In this document: positions 29,386 to 38,932 of the stretch, one piece after another
Position numbering within the stretch: position 1 is the stretch's first letter
How the letters are laid out: each line of letters begins with the position of its first letter
NCBI GenBank assembly: GCA_003671025.1
Contig: QWPW01000010.1
Location: forward strand, 19,052 to 83,051
Direction of reading: 5' to 3'
Origin: Planctomycetota bacterium
GTDB lineage: Bacteria > Planctomycetota > Phycisphaerae > Phycisphaerales > SM1A02
Length of the DNA: 64,000 nt
Position numbers and translations under genes: made by a program
Notes under the pieces: generated by a model
Seen by the model: the letters and a program-made list of their open reading frames with translations, nothing else
Databases searched by the model: none
Told to the model about the DNA's origin: nothing

Positions 29386-31989
29386 TTACGCGCAGGCAAG
29401 CAGCGCGCGCGCGTGCATGCGCGCAAGTCGGATCACCGAAGGAAGTGCGGCCAAGAGTGCGACCAACACAATCGTCGCCGCGCCGAACAACATTGGCGCG
29501 AAGGGGATCACCCATTGCAACGCTAAGCCTGCGAAATCGCGATAGAGCGAGACGCCCATCCACGCGAGTTGCAATCCCAACATCGTGCCTGAGCAGATTC
29601 CTGCAAGAGCCATGATGATCGTCTCGCCCAAGACCAGTGCGACCAACGTGTGCGTCGAGCCACCGACCGCGCGCAGCACACCGAACTCACGACTGCGCGC
29701 GGCGATTCCTGCGGCAACCACGCTGCCCACGCCGATCGCGGCCAAGCACAACGCCGCGAGTGCGACGGCGGAAGTGATGCGCAAGATGCTCGCGCCGATC
29801 TCGTCAACCAATGCGCGAATCGCGCGACCGCTCGAAAACACCGCGCCAGGAACGGCATCTTCGACAGCGATGCGCAACGCGTCGTCGATTGCGGCCGCCT
29901 CGGTCTGCGTTGTGGTTTGCGGTGCAGTGCGCAAACGCAGCTGCATCATGTACGCGTCGCTGGTGTTGAAATGGCGCTTCACCGCGGCGAAGTCCATGAA
30001 GATGCAACTCACGGCTTGTTCCATGTAGATCTGTCGCATGCCAAATGTCTGCGTGGCGATGTCGAGTCCCGCCGCGGTCACCACGCCGACAATCTCAAAT
30101 TCCGCTTCGTTGCTGCCCGAACCCAAACGCAATTTGGATCCGACGCCTTTGTTGCGCGCGATGAGAAACTCGGGCGCGACCAGAATCGCATCGCCTTGCT
30201 CGAGTCGTGGGATCGCCGTCTCGGGCGAGCCTTGCAACCAATCGAGTCGGTTCATCTCGAGGAACGGTCGCGGCTCGAAGCCCACACAAACCACGCTCGT
30301 CGGTCCCATTCCATCGACGCCGAAGACTTGTTCGCCCGCGATGCGTAGCGGGAGATAGCCGATGGGCAGCGCTTGTTCGACTTGGGGCAACGAACGAATG
30401 CGTGTTTGTTCCTCGGCGCTGAGTCCCGAAGTTGCGAAGATAAATCCATCGGCAAAACGCACGCGTTCGCGCAAGTCGCGAATGATCGCGTCGCCGTTGG
30501 AACGCGTGCTCACCAGCACCGACATGGCGACCATCAACGCGCCCGCGGTGCATCCCAATCGCCAAGGCATGCGCGCAATACTGTCGCGCAAGAGTCCGCG
30601 CGGAAGTCGCAGCACCACTTCGAGTGCGCGGCTCGACGCGAACGAAACCACCAGCAAAATCGGCACCGAGAGCAAGAACCACCCGACGTGCAGCAGTGGC
30701 AGTCCACCGAAGATGTACAACCAGAAGCGCGTATCGCGCGAGCTCGGCGTGAGGAACATCGCCCACAACGCGAAGCAGAGCAACGCGATCAAGACCGCGA
30801 TCGCGACATGCCCGCGTTGCGGAACACGCGCGCGCACGGCCAGTGCTTCGAGTGGAGAAATGCGTGCCGCACGCAGCGCAGGAAAGAGCGCGCCGCACAG
30901 GCCCGCGGCAAATGCGCCGGCGAACGCGATGAGTATGCCTTGCACATCAATCGCCATTCCGCCCGTGAGATACTCGCTGTAGTACGCGACGAGCAGCGAC
31001 ACGATGCCGATGCCCAGCGGCGCGCCCAACACGCCGCCGAGAAGACCGATCACTCCACCGACGATCAACTGCGCGCCAAAGAGTTGTGCGCGCGAGGCAC
31101 CGATCGCGCGCGCGACGCCCATCTCGCGCAGCTCTTCGAGCACCGCAGTGGTCATGCCCGTGGCGATGATCGCCGCGCACGAGAGAAACGCGATCATGGT
31201 CGCGATCAGCGTCGACAAACGGCTCGCGGCAATTTGTTTGTCCATGCCCGTGCGCACGCGTTCGGCGGGTTCGCACAACATCGGCTCTTGCACGCGCGAT
31301 GCATTTGTCTCGCTCCACTGCGTCACGTCGATTCCTTCGTCGAGCGCGATGGCGATGCCGGTGATCTTGAGCTCGCGCTTGGTCGCGGTGGCCAACGTCT
31401 GCATGTCGATTTCGATGAGCGGTCGTTGCAGCGCGCCTAAACGCGGTCGTTGATAGATGCCCACCACGCGCACCGTCATCGGCGCACCAAAGCGCGCAAT
31501 ACGCAGTGAATCCCCAGGTTTTGCTGCGAGTGCTTGCGCTGTTTGCGGATCAAGCACGACTTCGCCCGCGTTGCTCACGCGCGTGCCTGATTCGATTTCG
31601 ACTTCGCGAAAGAATGCGTCTTCGCGCGGATCAATGCCGCGTGCTTGCACAGTGCATCGACGCGCTCGTCCCTCTGAATCCAACGCACCCTCATGCACCA
31701 ACGTGAGCGATCCCGCCAAGCGCGCCGTCGCACGCGCAACTCCCGGCCACGTGCGCACGTCGTCCAACAACGCGCCGTCGAACGCTTCGGCGTAGCGATG
31801 CACAATGCGCGCATCGGTCGCGCCCAGCGCGCGCACGATGGATGATTCGAGGGTCATCTGCGCCGTGCGCATGCCGCTGGTGACAGCGACCACGAGACTC
31901 GTGGCCAACGCGGCAGCGGCGATGAGCAGCGCAGTTCTACTGCTCTTGCCGAGCAAGCTCTTGCGCGCGAAGGGCCAGAGTGCCCGCAT
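29386..31989 (-). CDS. ABC transporter permease, FtsX/MacB type (two FtsX domains)
   Basis: 'REMGVARAIGASRAQLFGAQLIVGGVIGLLGGVLGAPLGIG' and 'SREFGVLRAVGGSTHTLVALVLGETIIMALAG'. Start uncertain; overlaps the ATPase gene. Confidence 0.85.
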   Translation of the reverse strand: MRALWPFARKSLLGKSSRTALLIAAAALATSLVVAVTSGMRTAQMTLESSIVRALGATDARIVHRYAEAFDGALLDDVRTWPGVARATARLAGSLTLVHEGALDSEGRARRCTVQARGIDPREDAFFREVEIESGTRVSNAGEVVLDPQTAQALAAKPGDSLRIARFGAPMTVRVVGIYQRPRLGALQRPLIEIDMQTLATATKRELKITGIAIALDEGIDVTQWSETNASRVQEPMLCEPAERVRTGMDKQIAASRLSTLIATMIAFLSCAAIIATGMTTAVLEELREMGVARAIGASRAQLFGAQLIVGGVIGLLGGVLGAPLGIGIVSLLVAYYSEYLTGGMAIDVQGILIAFAGAFAAGLCGALFPALRAARISPLEALAVRARVPQRGHVAIAVLIALLCFALWAMFLTPSSRDTRFWLYIFGGLPLLHVGWFLLSVPILLVVSFASSRALEVVLRLPRGLLRDSIARMPWRLGCTAGALMVAMSVLVSTRSNGDAIIRDLRERVRFADGFIFATSGLSAEEQTRIRSLPQVEQALPIGYLPLRIAGEQVFGVDGMGPTSVVCVGFEPRPFLEMNRLDWLQGSPETAIPRLEQGDAILVAPEFLIARNKGVGSKLRLGSGSNEAEFEIVGVVTAAGLDIATQTFGMRQIYMEQAVSCIFMDFAAVKRHFNTSDAYMMQLRLRTAPQTTTQTEAAAIDDALRIAVEDAVPGAVFSSGRAIRALVDEIGASILRITSAVALAALCLAAIGVGSVVAAGIAARSREFGVLRAVGGSTHTLVALVLGETIIMALAGICSGTMLGLQLAWMGVSLYRDFAGLALQWVIPFAPMLFGAATIVLVALLAALPSVIRLARMHARALLACA

Positions 31990-32743
31990 CAAGATTCTCC
32001 GTAGTGAAAGATCCCGCAACCAATCCATCGCGCAGCACAGTGACGCGTTCACAATGCGCCGCGGCGGCGGGTTCATGGGTGATCATGATCAACAGCGTTT
32101 CATGAGTCCGCGCAATGCTGGCCAACAGCGCAAACAATCGTTGCGACGCAGCGCTGTCGAGATTTCCCGTCGGTTCATCCGCGAGAATCACCGCAGGTTT
32201 GAAGTAGAGCGCGCGCGCAATCGCGACGCGCTGTTGCTCGCCGCCGGAAAGTGCGTCGGGTCGATGATGCGCGCGTTCGAGCACACCGAGTTGTTCGAGC
32301 AGTTCACTGGCGCGTGTCTCGCACTCGCGTCGCGGACGACCGTCGAGTTGCGCGGGCAACATGACGTTGTCGAGCGCGGTCATCGCGGGCAACAAATTGA
32401 AGTTCTGAAAGATGATGCCCACTGCGCGCCGTCGATAGAGCGTGAGCGCGCGTTCATTCATGCTGTCGACGCGCGCGCCGGCGACGGTGATCGTGCCCGC
32501 AGTGGGGCGATCGAGTCCCGCGATGAGATGAAGCAGGCTGCTCTTGCCGCTGCCCGACGCGCCCATGATGCAGTGCATCCCTGCGCCGTTGATTTCGAGA
32601 TCAACGCCGCGCAACGCTTCGACGTAACGCGTGTTGCCCGCGGAGCGAAGTTCGTAGTGCTTCACCACCCCGCGACAGGAAATGCTTGGCGTGGCGCGTT
32701 GCAAAGGTGATCCTTCCATCAGCGCGCGGAGTGCATCCGTCAC
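31937..32743 (-). CDS. ABC transporter ATP-binding protein (LolD/MacB type)
   Basis: '[24 protein letters not shown]', 'GIIFQNFNLLPAMTALDNVMLP', 'LSGGEQQRVAIARALYFKPAVILADEPTGNLD'. Confidence 0.95.
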   Translation of the reverse strand: MTDALRALMEGSPLQRATPSISCRGVVKHYELRSAGNTRYVEALRGVDLEINGAGMHCIMGASGSGKSSLLHLIAGLDRPTAGTITVAGARVDSMNERALTLYRRRAVGIIFQNFNLLPAMTALDNVMLPAQLDGRPRRECETRASELLEQLGVLERAHHRPDALSGGEQQRVAIARALYFKPAVILADEPTGNLDSAASQRLFALLASIARTHETLLIMITHEPAAAAHCERVTVLRDGLVAGSFTTENLDAGTLALRAQELARQEQ

Positions 32744-32765
32744 GCATCAGACTCCCGCTCATCGC

Positions 32766-33146
32766 TCAGTGGCCGTGCGTTTGGTCGTACGCGCTGCCAT
32801 TGGGAAGTGCCAGAATCGCCGAGGTATCCGCGACATCAAGCTTCACCAGCCAGCCCTTGCCAAAGGGATCGCTGTTGAGCAGCGACGGGTCCTTGGCCGC
32901 ATCGGCGTTCACCGCAACGATGGTGCCCGCGACCACCGAGTAAATCTCGCTGGTGGTCTTCACGCTCTCCACTTCACCGACGGGTTTGCCCGCGGCGACT
33001 GCGGTTCCCACCGATTTCATCCCGACATAGGTGATGTCGGTGAGCGCATCGGCAGCGTGTTGGGTGATGCCCATGGTCACGGTCTTGCCGTCCACGCGGA
33101 ACCATTCGTGAGTTTCAGAAACGCGGCAATCGGTAGGAGTCGACAT
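32766..33146 (-). CDS. gcvH: Glycine cleavage system H protein
   Basis: 'ETHEWFRVDGKTVTMGITQHAADALTDITYV...GEVESVKTTSEIYSVVAGTIVAVNADAAKDPSLLNSDPFGKGWLVKL' with lipoyl-Lys region. Confidence 0.95.
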   Translation of the reverse strand: MSTPTDCRVSETHEWFRVDGKTVTMGITQHAADALTDITYVGMKSVGTAVAAGKPVGEVESVKTTSEIYSVVAGTIVAVNADAAKDPSLLNSDPFGKGWLVKLDVADTSAILALPNGSAYDQTHGH

Positions 33147-33671
33147 GGTTGCTCTTTGAAGTAGGAACCCAACACGACGGCGGTCGTCAGGGCGGGGGGG
33201 CACAATGGTAACGACGGCTTGCGTGGTCGCGCACCATTTGCGACCGCCTCCATGACTCGGTCGATTCGTCGGTTGTTGGTAGTGGATTTCGTGAGCAGCC
33301 GCGACCGCGATTGCCTTCGGCGAACTCGCGCGTACGGCGCCTGCGTTATCAGGAGGAAGACCACGCGCGCGCACTGTCCATTGGAACTCCGATTAGTCAA
33401 TCGGCGAGTTCTTTGAGTGGCGTGCTTCGCGCGCAGAGTCGTTTGTTAGACTCCTTGAGTGATGGGCGGTTCGATCTGGGAGTCAGGCTTTTGCTCAATG
33501 GTGATCTAAGGTCATCGGGGCAAGGGTGGGCGCCGCAGGGCTTGCGATGAGTCGGTCAAGAGTGCGTGGCTAGCGCGATGTATGCAATCCCAATGCGCCG
33601 AGAGGCAGCAGTGATACGGCAGGTTTTTTAGTCAGGACGACTTAAGGTCGTCCAACCTTCAAGGCTCATTT

Positions 33672-34664
33672 GTGCAACCAGAAATTCTGCTCGCGCTTTC
33701 CGCATCGTCCGTTCGACCGCTCTTGGCGGCGAAGGATCCGCGCTGCCCTGATATTTATTCGCTGCCGCAGTTCGTCGCCACCGATTTGCAGTTGCGCGGA
33801 CTGAATCTCCCCACGGATTTGCTCGTCGGTTTCGGATTGCCTGCGATCGATCGCCTGCGCGATGAAGCGGATCGCGCGCACTGCCCCGTGCTCTTGCTCA
33901 CCGAAGAAACCCCCATCGATTTCACCGATCGCGGTCCGGGTTGGCTGCGTTCGCTTGATCGACTCAAGCGCTTGGGCACAGCCGCGAATCGACTCGGTTG
34001 CCCTTCGATTGCGCTCCGTGCATCCGGCCCCGCGACCGACGCGGCGTTCGAGGCGACTGCCGCGGGAATCAAGATTGCGCTGCGCGAACTCGATCGCTTC
34101 GAACTCATGCTTTTACTGGCGCCCACCGAAGGACTTACCTTCGAGGCCGCCAAGATGACCGAGCTGATCAAGAAGATCGGCGGCTTTCGCATCGGAAGTT
34201 TCCCAAGCTTCGCGCACGCGCATGCGACGGGGAATCTCGACAAAACGCTGCGCACATTGGCGCCCTACGCGTCGGCGATTTCCGCGAGCATCCGCGGCTT
34301 CGAGAAAGATGGAGTGCACGACGGATTCAGTCTCGAGGAGTGCATGGATAGCATTCGTCGCGTTGGCTTTGTGAACACGCTCACGCTTGAATTTGTGGGT
34401 CGCGGCGAATGGGGTGCGACGAACCAGGTTGCGCTCGCGAGCAACGTGCCGTCGAGCGAACCTGTTGCGGTTGAAGTTGGCGCAACGAAATCGTCGAGCA
34501 AGAAGTCGACCGCCAAGACCGCAACGAAAACGGCAGGCAAGTCCGCAGGCAAGTCCGCAGGCAAGCCCGCCGTCGATGTCATCGCCGAGTTGGAAACTGC
34601 GCGTCGCATCCTGAGTGCGTCAATCGTCGAGCCCGAGTTGGCGTTTGATGAAGAGGAGGAGTGA
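33672..34664 (+). CDS. Sugar phosphate isomerase/epimerase-like TIM barrel with Lys/Ala-rich tail
   Basis: 'LDRLKRLGTAANRLGCPSIALRASG...LALR..DRFELMLLLAPTEGLTFEAAKMTELIKKIGGFRIGSFPSFAHAH'; C-term 'KSSSKKSTAKTATKTAGKSAGKSAGKPA'. Confidence 0.6.
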   Translation: MQPEILLALSASSVRPLLAAKDPRCPDIYSLPQFVATDLQLRGLNLPTDLLVGFGLPAIDRLRDEADRAHCPVLLLTEETPIDFTDRGPGWLRSLDRLKRLGTAANRLGCPSIALRASGPATDAAFEATAAGIKIALRELDRFELMLLLAPTEGLTFEAAKMTELIKKIGGFRIGSFPSFAHAHATGNLDKTLRTLAPYASAISASIRGFEKDGVHDGFSLEECMDSIRRVGFVNTLTLEFVGRGEWGATNQVALASNVPSSEPVAVEVGATKSSSKKSTAKTATKTAGKSAGKSAGKPAVDVIAELETARRILSASIVEPELAFDEEEE

Positions 34665-35453
34665 TTGCCTGTCGTGTCGGCCACCGCTGAATTCATCGTC
34701 ACCATCGACGGGCCCGCAGGTACGGGCAAGTCGACCGTGGCTCATCGTCTCGCACGACGACTCGGTCTCGAGTTTCTCGACACGGGCGCGATGTATCGCG
34801 CCGCCGCGCTCGAAGCGATCGATCGCGGCATTTCGTTGTCCGATGGCGAGAGCGTGGCCACGCTGGTGCGCACCATGGAATTGCGTTTCGATTGGCGACG
34901 CGATCCTCCGGAAATGCTTGTGGACGGCCGCGCCGTGGGCGAGCGCATTCGCACGCAGGAAGTCACTCGCGCGGTGTCCATCGTCGCGTCGAACTCAGCG
35001 GTGCGCGCGGCGATGGTTGAATCGCAACGACTCATCGCGTCGCTGCATCCGCGCTTGGTTACCGAAGGACGCGATCAAGGATCGCTGGTTTTTCCCGACG
35101 CAGACGTGCGCATCTATCTCGACGCGCGCCCCGAAATCCGCGCGCGTCGTCGCGTCGATCAATTGCGCGTGAAAGGCATCGAGACCACCGAAGCCGAAGT
35201 GTTGGCGCAAATCATCGAGCGCGATGCGATGGATTCATCGCGACGCGATGGTCCGCTCATTTGTCCGCGCGGCGCTGATGTTGTGGAAACCAGCGACATG
35301 CATATCGATGCGGTCGTCGATGCGTTGGTGGCGATCGTCAAGAAGCGCGCGGGCAAGGCGCTGGTGCAAAGTGCGCGTGAGCGCGACGAGTTGAACGCCG
35401 ATCGCAGCATGCATGGCGACAGCGACGGGACCCACGCGGACGGTCGCGCGTGA
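34665..35453 (+). CDS. cmk: Cytidylate kinase
   Basis: 'FIVTIDGPAGTGKSTVAHRLARRLGLEFLDTGAMYRAAAL', 'LVTEGRDQGSLVFPDADVRIYLDARPEIRARRR'. Confidence 0.95.
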   Translation: MPVVSATAEFIVTIDGPAGTGKSTVAHRLARRLGLEFLDTGAMYRAAALEAIDRGISLSDGESVATLVRTMELRFDWRRDPPEMLVDGRAVGERIRTQEVTRAVSIVASNSAVRAAMVESQRLIASLHPRLVTEGRDQGSLVFPDADVRIYLDARPEIRARRRVDQLRVKGIETTEAEVLAQIIERDAMDSSRRDGPLICPRGADVVETSDMHIDAVVDALVAIVKKRAGKALVQSARERDELNADRSMHGDSDGTHADGRA

Positions 35454-36151
35454 GGGCGTTGCCTAATTCGTTTGACTTCGATCGCCGAGTTCCTGGACGC
35501 GGATTTATTCGCGTCGCATGGTGGGACTTCTGCGCGTTTCTCTGTTGGTCGTGGCTAAAGATTTGCTTTCGTCTGCGACGACTCAAGCGCGAGCGTGTGC
35601 CCAAGACCGGCGCGATTCTGGTCATCTCCAATCATCAATCGTTTCTCGATCCGATGGTGAATGGCGTGACCGTCTGGGATCGCCAGTTCACTGCAATGGC
35701 GCGCGATTCGCTGTTCGTGTGGCCCTTCGGTTGGATTCTGCGCTCAGTGAGTGCGCGTCCGATTCGTCGTGAGGGCGGCGATCTCGAAGCGATGAAGACC
35801 GCGATCTCCGAACTGCAAGCAGGACGGGTGGTCATCATGTATCCCGAAGGCACGCGATCGCCGGACGGTTCATTGCAAGAATTCAAGCGCGGTGTGTTGC
35901 TGCTCATTCGTCGCTGCAAGCCCACGGTGCTGCCGATGGGTGTCGAAGGAAGTTTCGCCGCATGGCCCAAGGGTCGTCGCTTTCCTAAGTTGCGCGGACG
36001 TGTCGTGTGTCTTTGTGGCGAGCCGATGTCGGGCGAAGAACTGGCCAAGCTCGATGGCGATCAAGCGCTCGCCGCGATGCGTGCAGCGGTCAACGTCGTG
36101 CATCAAGAGGCGATCGTCGAACACCGACGTTGGTGCGGAGAATCCGCGTGA
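35450..36151 (+). CDS. plsC: 1-acyl-sn-glycerol-3-phosphate acyltransferase
   Basis: 'ILVISNHQSFLDPM' (NHxSxxD) and 'VVIMYPEGTRSPDGSLQEFKRGVLLLI'. Confidence 0.92.
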   Translation: MRALPNSFDFDRRVPGRGFIRVAWWDFCAFLCWSWLKICFRLRRLKRERVPKTGAILVISNHQSFLDPMVNGVTVWDRQFTAMARDSLFVWPFGWILRSVSARPIRREGGDLEAMKTAISELQAGRVVIMYPEGTRSPDGSLQEFKRGVLLLIRRCKPTVLPMGVEGSFAAWPKGRRFPKLRGRVVCLCGEPMSGEELAKLDGDQALAAMRAAVNVVHQEAIVEHRRWCGESA

Positions 36152-37398
36152 CAGGTGCGCCGTGCCCGAGTGCCGGGGCGCCGTGTCCGTTGAACAACGA
36201 GATGCGCGCCGCAGCACGCGCGGTTGCATCGCGCCTCACCGACAAGGGGTTCACCGCACTTTTCGCTGGCGGATGTGTGCGTGATTGGTTGCTCGGACAT
36301 GTTCCCGACGACTACGACATCGCGACCGATGCGGTGCCTGATCGCATCAGAGAAATTTTTCCTTCGGCGCGCAGCGTGGGCGAATCGTTTGGCGTGATGT
36401 TGGTGCGTCACGCGCGTCACACGTTTGAGGTGGCGACGTTTCGCAAAGATGGCCCGTATCACGATGGCCGTCGTCCGAGCTCAGTGGAGTTTTCCGATCG
36501 CGATGCCGACGCCGCGCGACGCGACTTCACCGTCAACGGAATATTTCAGGATCCACGCGACGACTCGATCATCGACTTGTGGAATGGCCGCGGCGATCTC
36601 GCGGCTCGACTCATTCGCGCCATTGGTGATCCACACGCGCGCATCGCCGAGGATCGATTGCGCATGTTGCGCGCGGTGCGCTTTGCCGCGCGACTGGGCT
36701 TCACCATCGAGCCAGCCACGGCCGCGGCGATCACGGCCCACGCACGCGAACTCGCGTCGGTGAGCGCGGAACGCGTGGGCGAAGAACTGCGCAAGATGCT
36801 CGCGCATCCGTCGCGCGCGGATGCCGCGCACTCCTGCGAGACTCTCGGACTTGACCGCGCGGTGTTTGCGAGCGCGGCAATCGTCGGAGAACTCACGCGT
36901 CTGCGCGCGCTTGCGGCACAATCCGAATCGATGACCGCGTTGGCCGCGTGGTGGCTCGATCGCGCTGCGCGAGGCGGCGAAGAGAGCATCTTGCAGGCGA
37001 CCGCGCACGCGCGGACAGCGCTCAAACTATCCAACGCCGAGACGACGCTGTTCGAGGCCACACTCACCGCGCGCGAGCGAATTTGCCGCGATTTTGCGGG
37101 ATATTCGCTGGCCGCGCGCAAGCGGCTCGCCGCATCGCTGGGCTTTGATGCGGCCTTGGACATCGTGGCCGCAGAAGACCTGGACAGCGCCGATCGCTGG
37201 CGTCGCATGGCCGATATAGAGCTTCCCTCGCGCATGCTTCCCACGGCGCTGGTCAACGGAGAATCGCTGCTGCGCGAGGGGTATCGCGCCGGTCCGTCGT
37301 TCAAGGTGCTGCTCGATTTGGCGATGGATGCGCAGCTCGAGCGGCGCATCATGAGCGAAGCCGAGGGCCTCGCGTTGGTGCGTCAGTCGTCGAAGTGA
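36148..37398 (+). CDS. cca: CCA tRNA nucleotidyltransferase / poly(A) polymerase family
   Basis: 'ALFAGGCVRDWLLGHVPDDYDIATDAVPDRI', 'RRDFTVNGIFQDP', 'EDRLRMLRAVRFAARLGFTIEPATAAAI'. Confidence 0.92.
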   Translation: MTGAPCPSAGAPCPLNNEMRAAARAVASRLTDKGFTALFAGGCVRDWLLGHVPDDYDIATDAVPDRIREIFPSARSVGESFGVMLVRHARHTFEVATFRKDGPYHDGRRPSSVEFSDRDADAARRDFTVNGIFQDPRDDSIIDLWNGRGDLAARLIRAIGDPHARIAEDRLRMLRAVRFAARLGFTIEPATAAAITAHARELASVSAERVGEELRKMLAHPSRADAAHSCETLGLDRAVFASAAIVGELTRLRALAAQSESMTALAAWWLDRAARGGEESILQATAHARTALKLSNAETTLFEATLTARERICRDFAGYSLAARKRLAASLGFDAALDIVAAEDLDSADRWRRMADIELPSRMLPTALVNGESLLREGYRAGPSFKVLLDLAMDAQLERRIMSEAEGLALVRQSSK

Positions 37399-37458
37399 TT
37401 CGCGCAATTCGTTGCATCCCGCGAGCGTTTGCGTCGTTCCATCGATGCCGACCGAACG

Positions 37459-37513
37459 GTCAGACATGAGTCAGACGCGGGTCAGACGCGGGTCAGACAC
37501 AGGTCAGAACACT
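37459..37513. repeat. 11-bp tandem repeat (gtcagacgcgg) x5 downstream of cca
   Basis: gtcagacatga gtcagacgcgg gtcagacgcgg gtcagacacag gtcagaacact. Confidence 0.92.
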
Positions 37514-37641
37514 GCTTCGATGCCTCTCTGAATTTGCCACCCACGGCGGTTTCAATGCGCAACCATCTGCGCGCCGACCGTAAGATGGCAAGTCTTCTCC
37601 GCGCAGGGACTCACCTGCGCATTCCTTCTCGCGAGACCACC

Positions 37642-38826
37642 ATGCGCCACGCAGCTACCGTCACATCCGTCGTCACACGCGCCGCAGCATCGATCTTGTT
37701 CGCAGGCGCCGCAGCGACGACCGCGACCGCCGACACCACGGGTGCGGCACTTCCGTCGACGCTCACCGCGCCAAAGGTCTACGTGTTCCCGCTCACGGGA
37801 CAGATGGGCACCGATATCTCGCCGCAACTCTTCGACATCATCGTCGAAGACATCAAGAAGCAGAAGCCAGACATCGTGGTGATGCAACTCAAGAGCGCGG
37901 ACAAAGATCGCAACGACTATTTGCAGAACGACGACAGGATGGAATTCGGTATGCCCCAAGTGGAGCAGTACCGCGACATGGTGAAGAAGGTCCACGAAGA
38001 ACTCCCCAAGATTCCGCAGATCATGTGGGTCGAAGATTCAGTGGGTTTCGCCACGCTCATCGCGCTCGGTTGGCCTGATCTCTACATGAAGAGCGATGCG
38101 CGCATGTCGGGTTTGCAAGGCGTTGCCGCGATGGCGCAGGGTTGGCAGGATCCCGATGTTGCCGCCAAGATGCTCGCGGCGTGGACCGGCATCGGCAAGG
38201 GAATTCTGCAGCAGGGCGGCTACCGACTCGAACTTGGCGACGCGATGATTTTCCCAGAGCAAACGCTTTCGGTGAATTTCGATGGACGCAAAGTGACATG
38301 GTTGCTCGACACCGCGGGCGTGTGGATCGTCGACAGCAGCAAGGAAGTCACCGCGCACTTTGATGCGACTCTCGCAGAAGACACTGGTCTCGCCGACGGC
38401 ATCGCGGACTCGCTTGATGATCTGATGTTCTTGCTCGGCTACCGCGAATTCACGCAGGTTGAGAGCGGTCCCAAACTCGCCAAGCAATACGTTGAGGACT
38501 GGCGCCGCAGCATGGATCGCTGCGTCGAGTGGATGGCTGATGCGAAGGATGTTGATTCGACCGTCGCGGGATTGGGCAAGGCTAAGACGCTGTACGAGAA
38601 GGTTCTCGCGGCGATGAAGCAATTCCCCGCACTCGAATTGCGTCTTGGTCGTATGGGTATTCCAAGCAAGGGACAACTCGAAATCGAGATCGACAACATC
38701 AAGAAAGAAATCCAGCGCGCGCGCGAAGCTGAGAAGGGCAATCGTGGCGGCGGCAGCGGATCGGGGAGCACTGGTCGCGGCCTCGGCGGCGGCGGCGGTC
38801 TCGGTGGCGGCAAGCGCGGCAGCTGA
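37642..38826 (+). CDS. Secreted ClpP/NfeD-like protein, predicted inactive paralog, Gly-rich tail
   Basis: Signal peptide; 'KVYVFPLTGQMGTDISPQLFDIIVEDIKKQKPDIVVMQLKSAD' aligns with the downstream paralog; nucleophile-equivalent position is Gly. Confidence 0.6.
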   Translation: MRHAATVTSVVTRAAASILFAGAAATTATADTTGAALPSTLTAPKVYVFPLTGQMGTDISPQLFDIIVEDIKKQKPDIVVMQLKSADKDRNDYLQNDDRMEFGMPQVEQYRDMVKKVHEELPKIPQIMWVEDSVGFATLIALGWPDLYMKSDARMSGLQGVAAMAQGWQDPDVAAKMLAAWTGIGKGILQQGGYRLELGDAMIFPEQTLSVNFDGRKVTWLLDTAGVWIVDSSKEVTAHFDATLAEDTGLADGIADSLDDLMFLLGYREFTQVESGPKLAKQYVEDWRRSMDRCVEWMADAKDVDSTVAGLGKAKTLYEKVLAAMKQFPALELRLGRMGIPSKGQLEIEIDNIKKEIQRAREAEKGNRGGGSGSGSTGRGLGGGGGLGGGKRGS

Positions 38827-38882
38827 GTATTTGTCGCAAGTTTCAAGTCGGGCGTGCAGTGATTCCCGCGCGCCTAAGGGAA

Positions 38883-38918
38883 GTCTGATCGCAAGACTGA
38901 TCGCAAGCCTGATCGCAA
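38883..38918. repeat. 12-bp tandem repeat (gNctgatcgcaa) x3 upstream of a start codon
   Basis: gtctgatcgcaa gactgatcgcaa gcctgatcgcaa, 14 bp before ATG at 38933. Confidence 0.92.
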
Positions 38919-38932
38919 ACTACGAACTGATC

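Noticed and set aside
33150-33660. Glycine riboswitch upstream of gcvH
   Set aside because: Only a weak GCCGAAGGCAA-like match on the minus strand; no convincing full aptamer.
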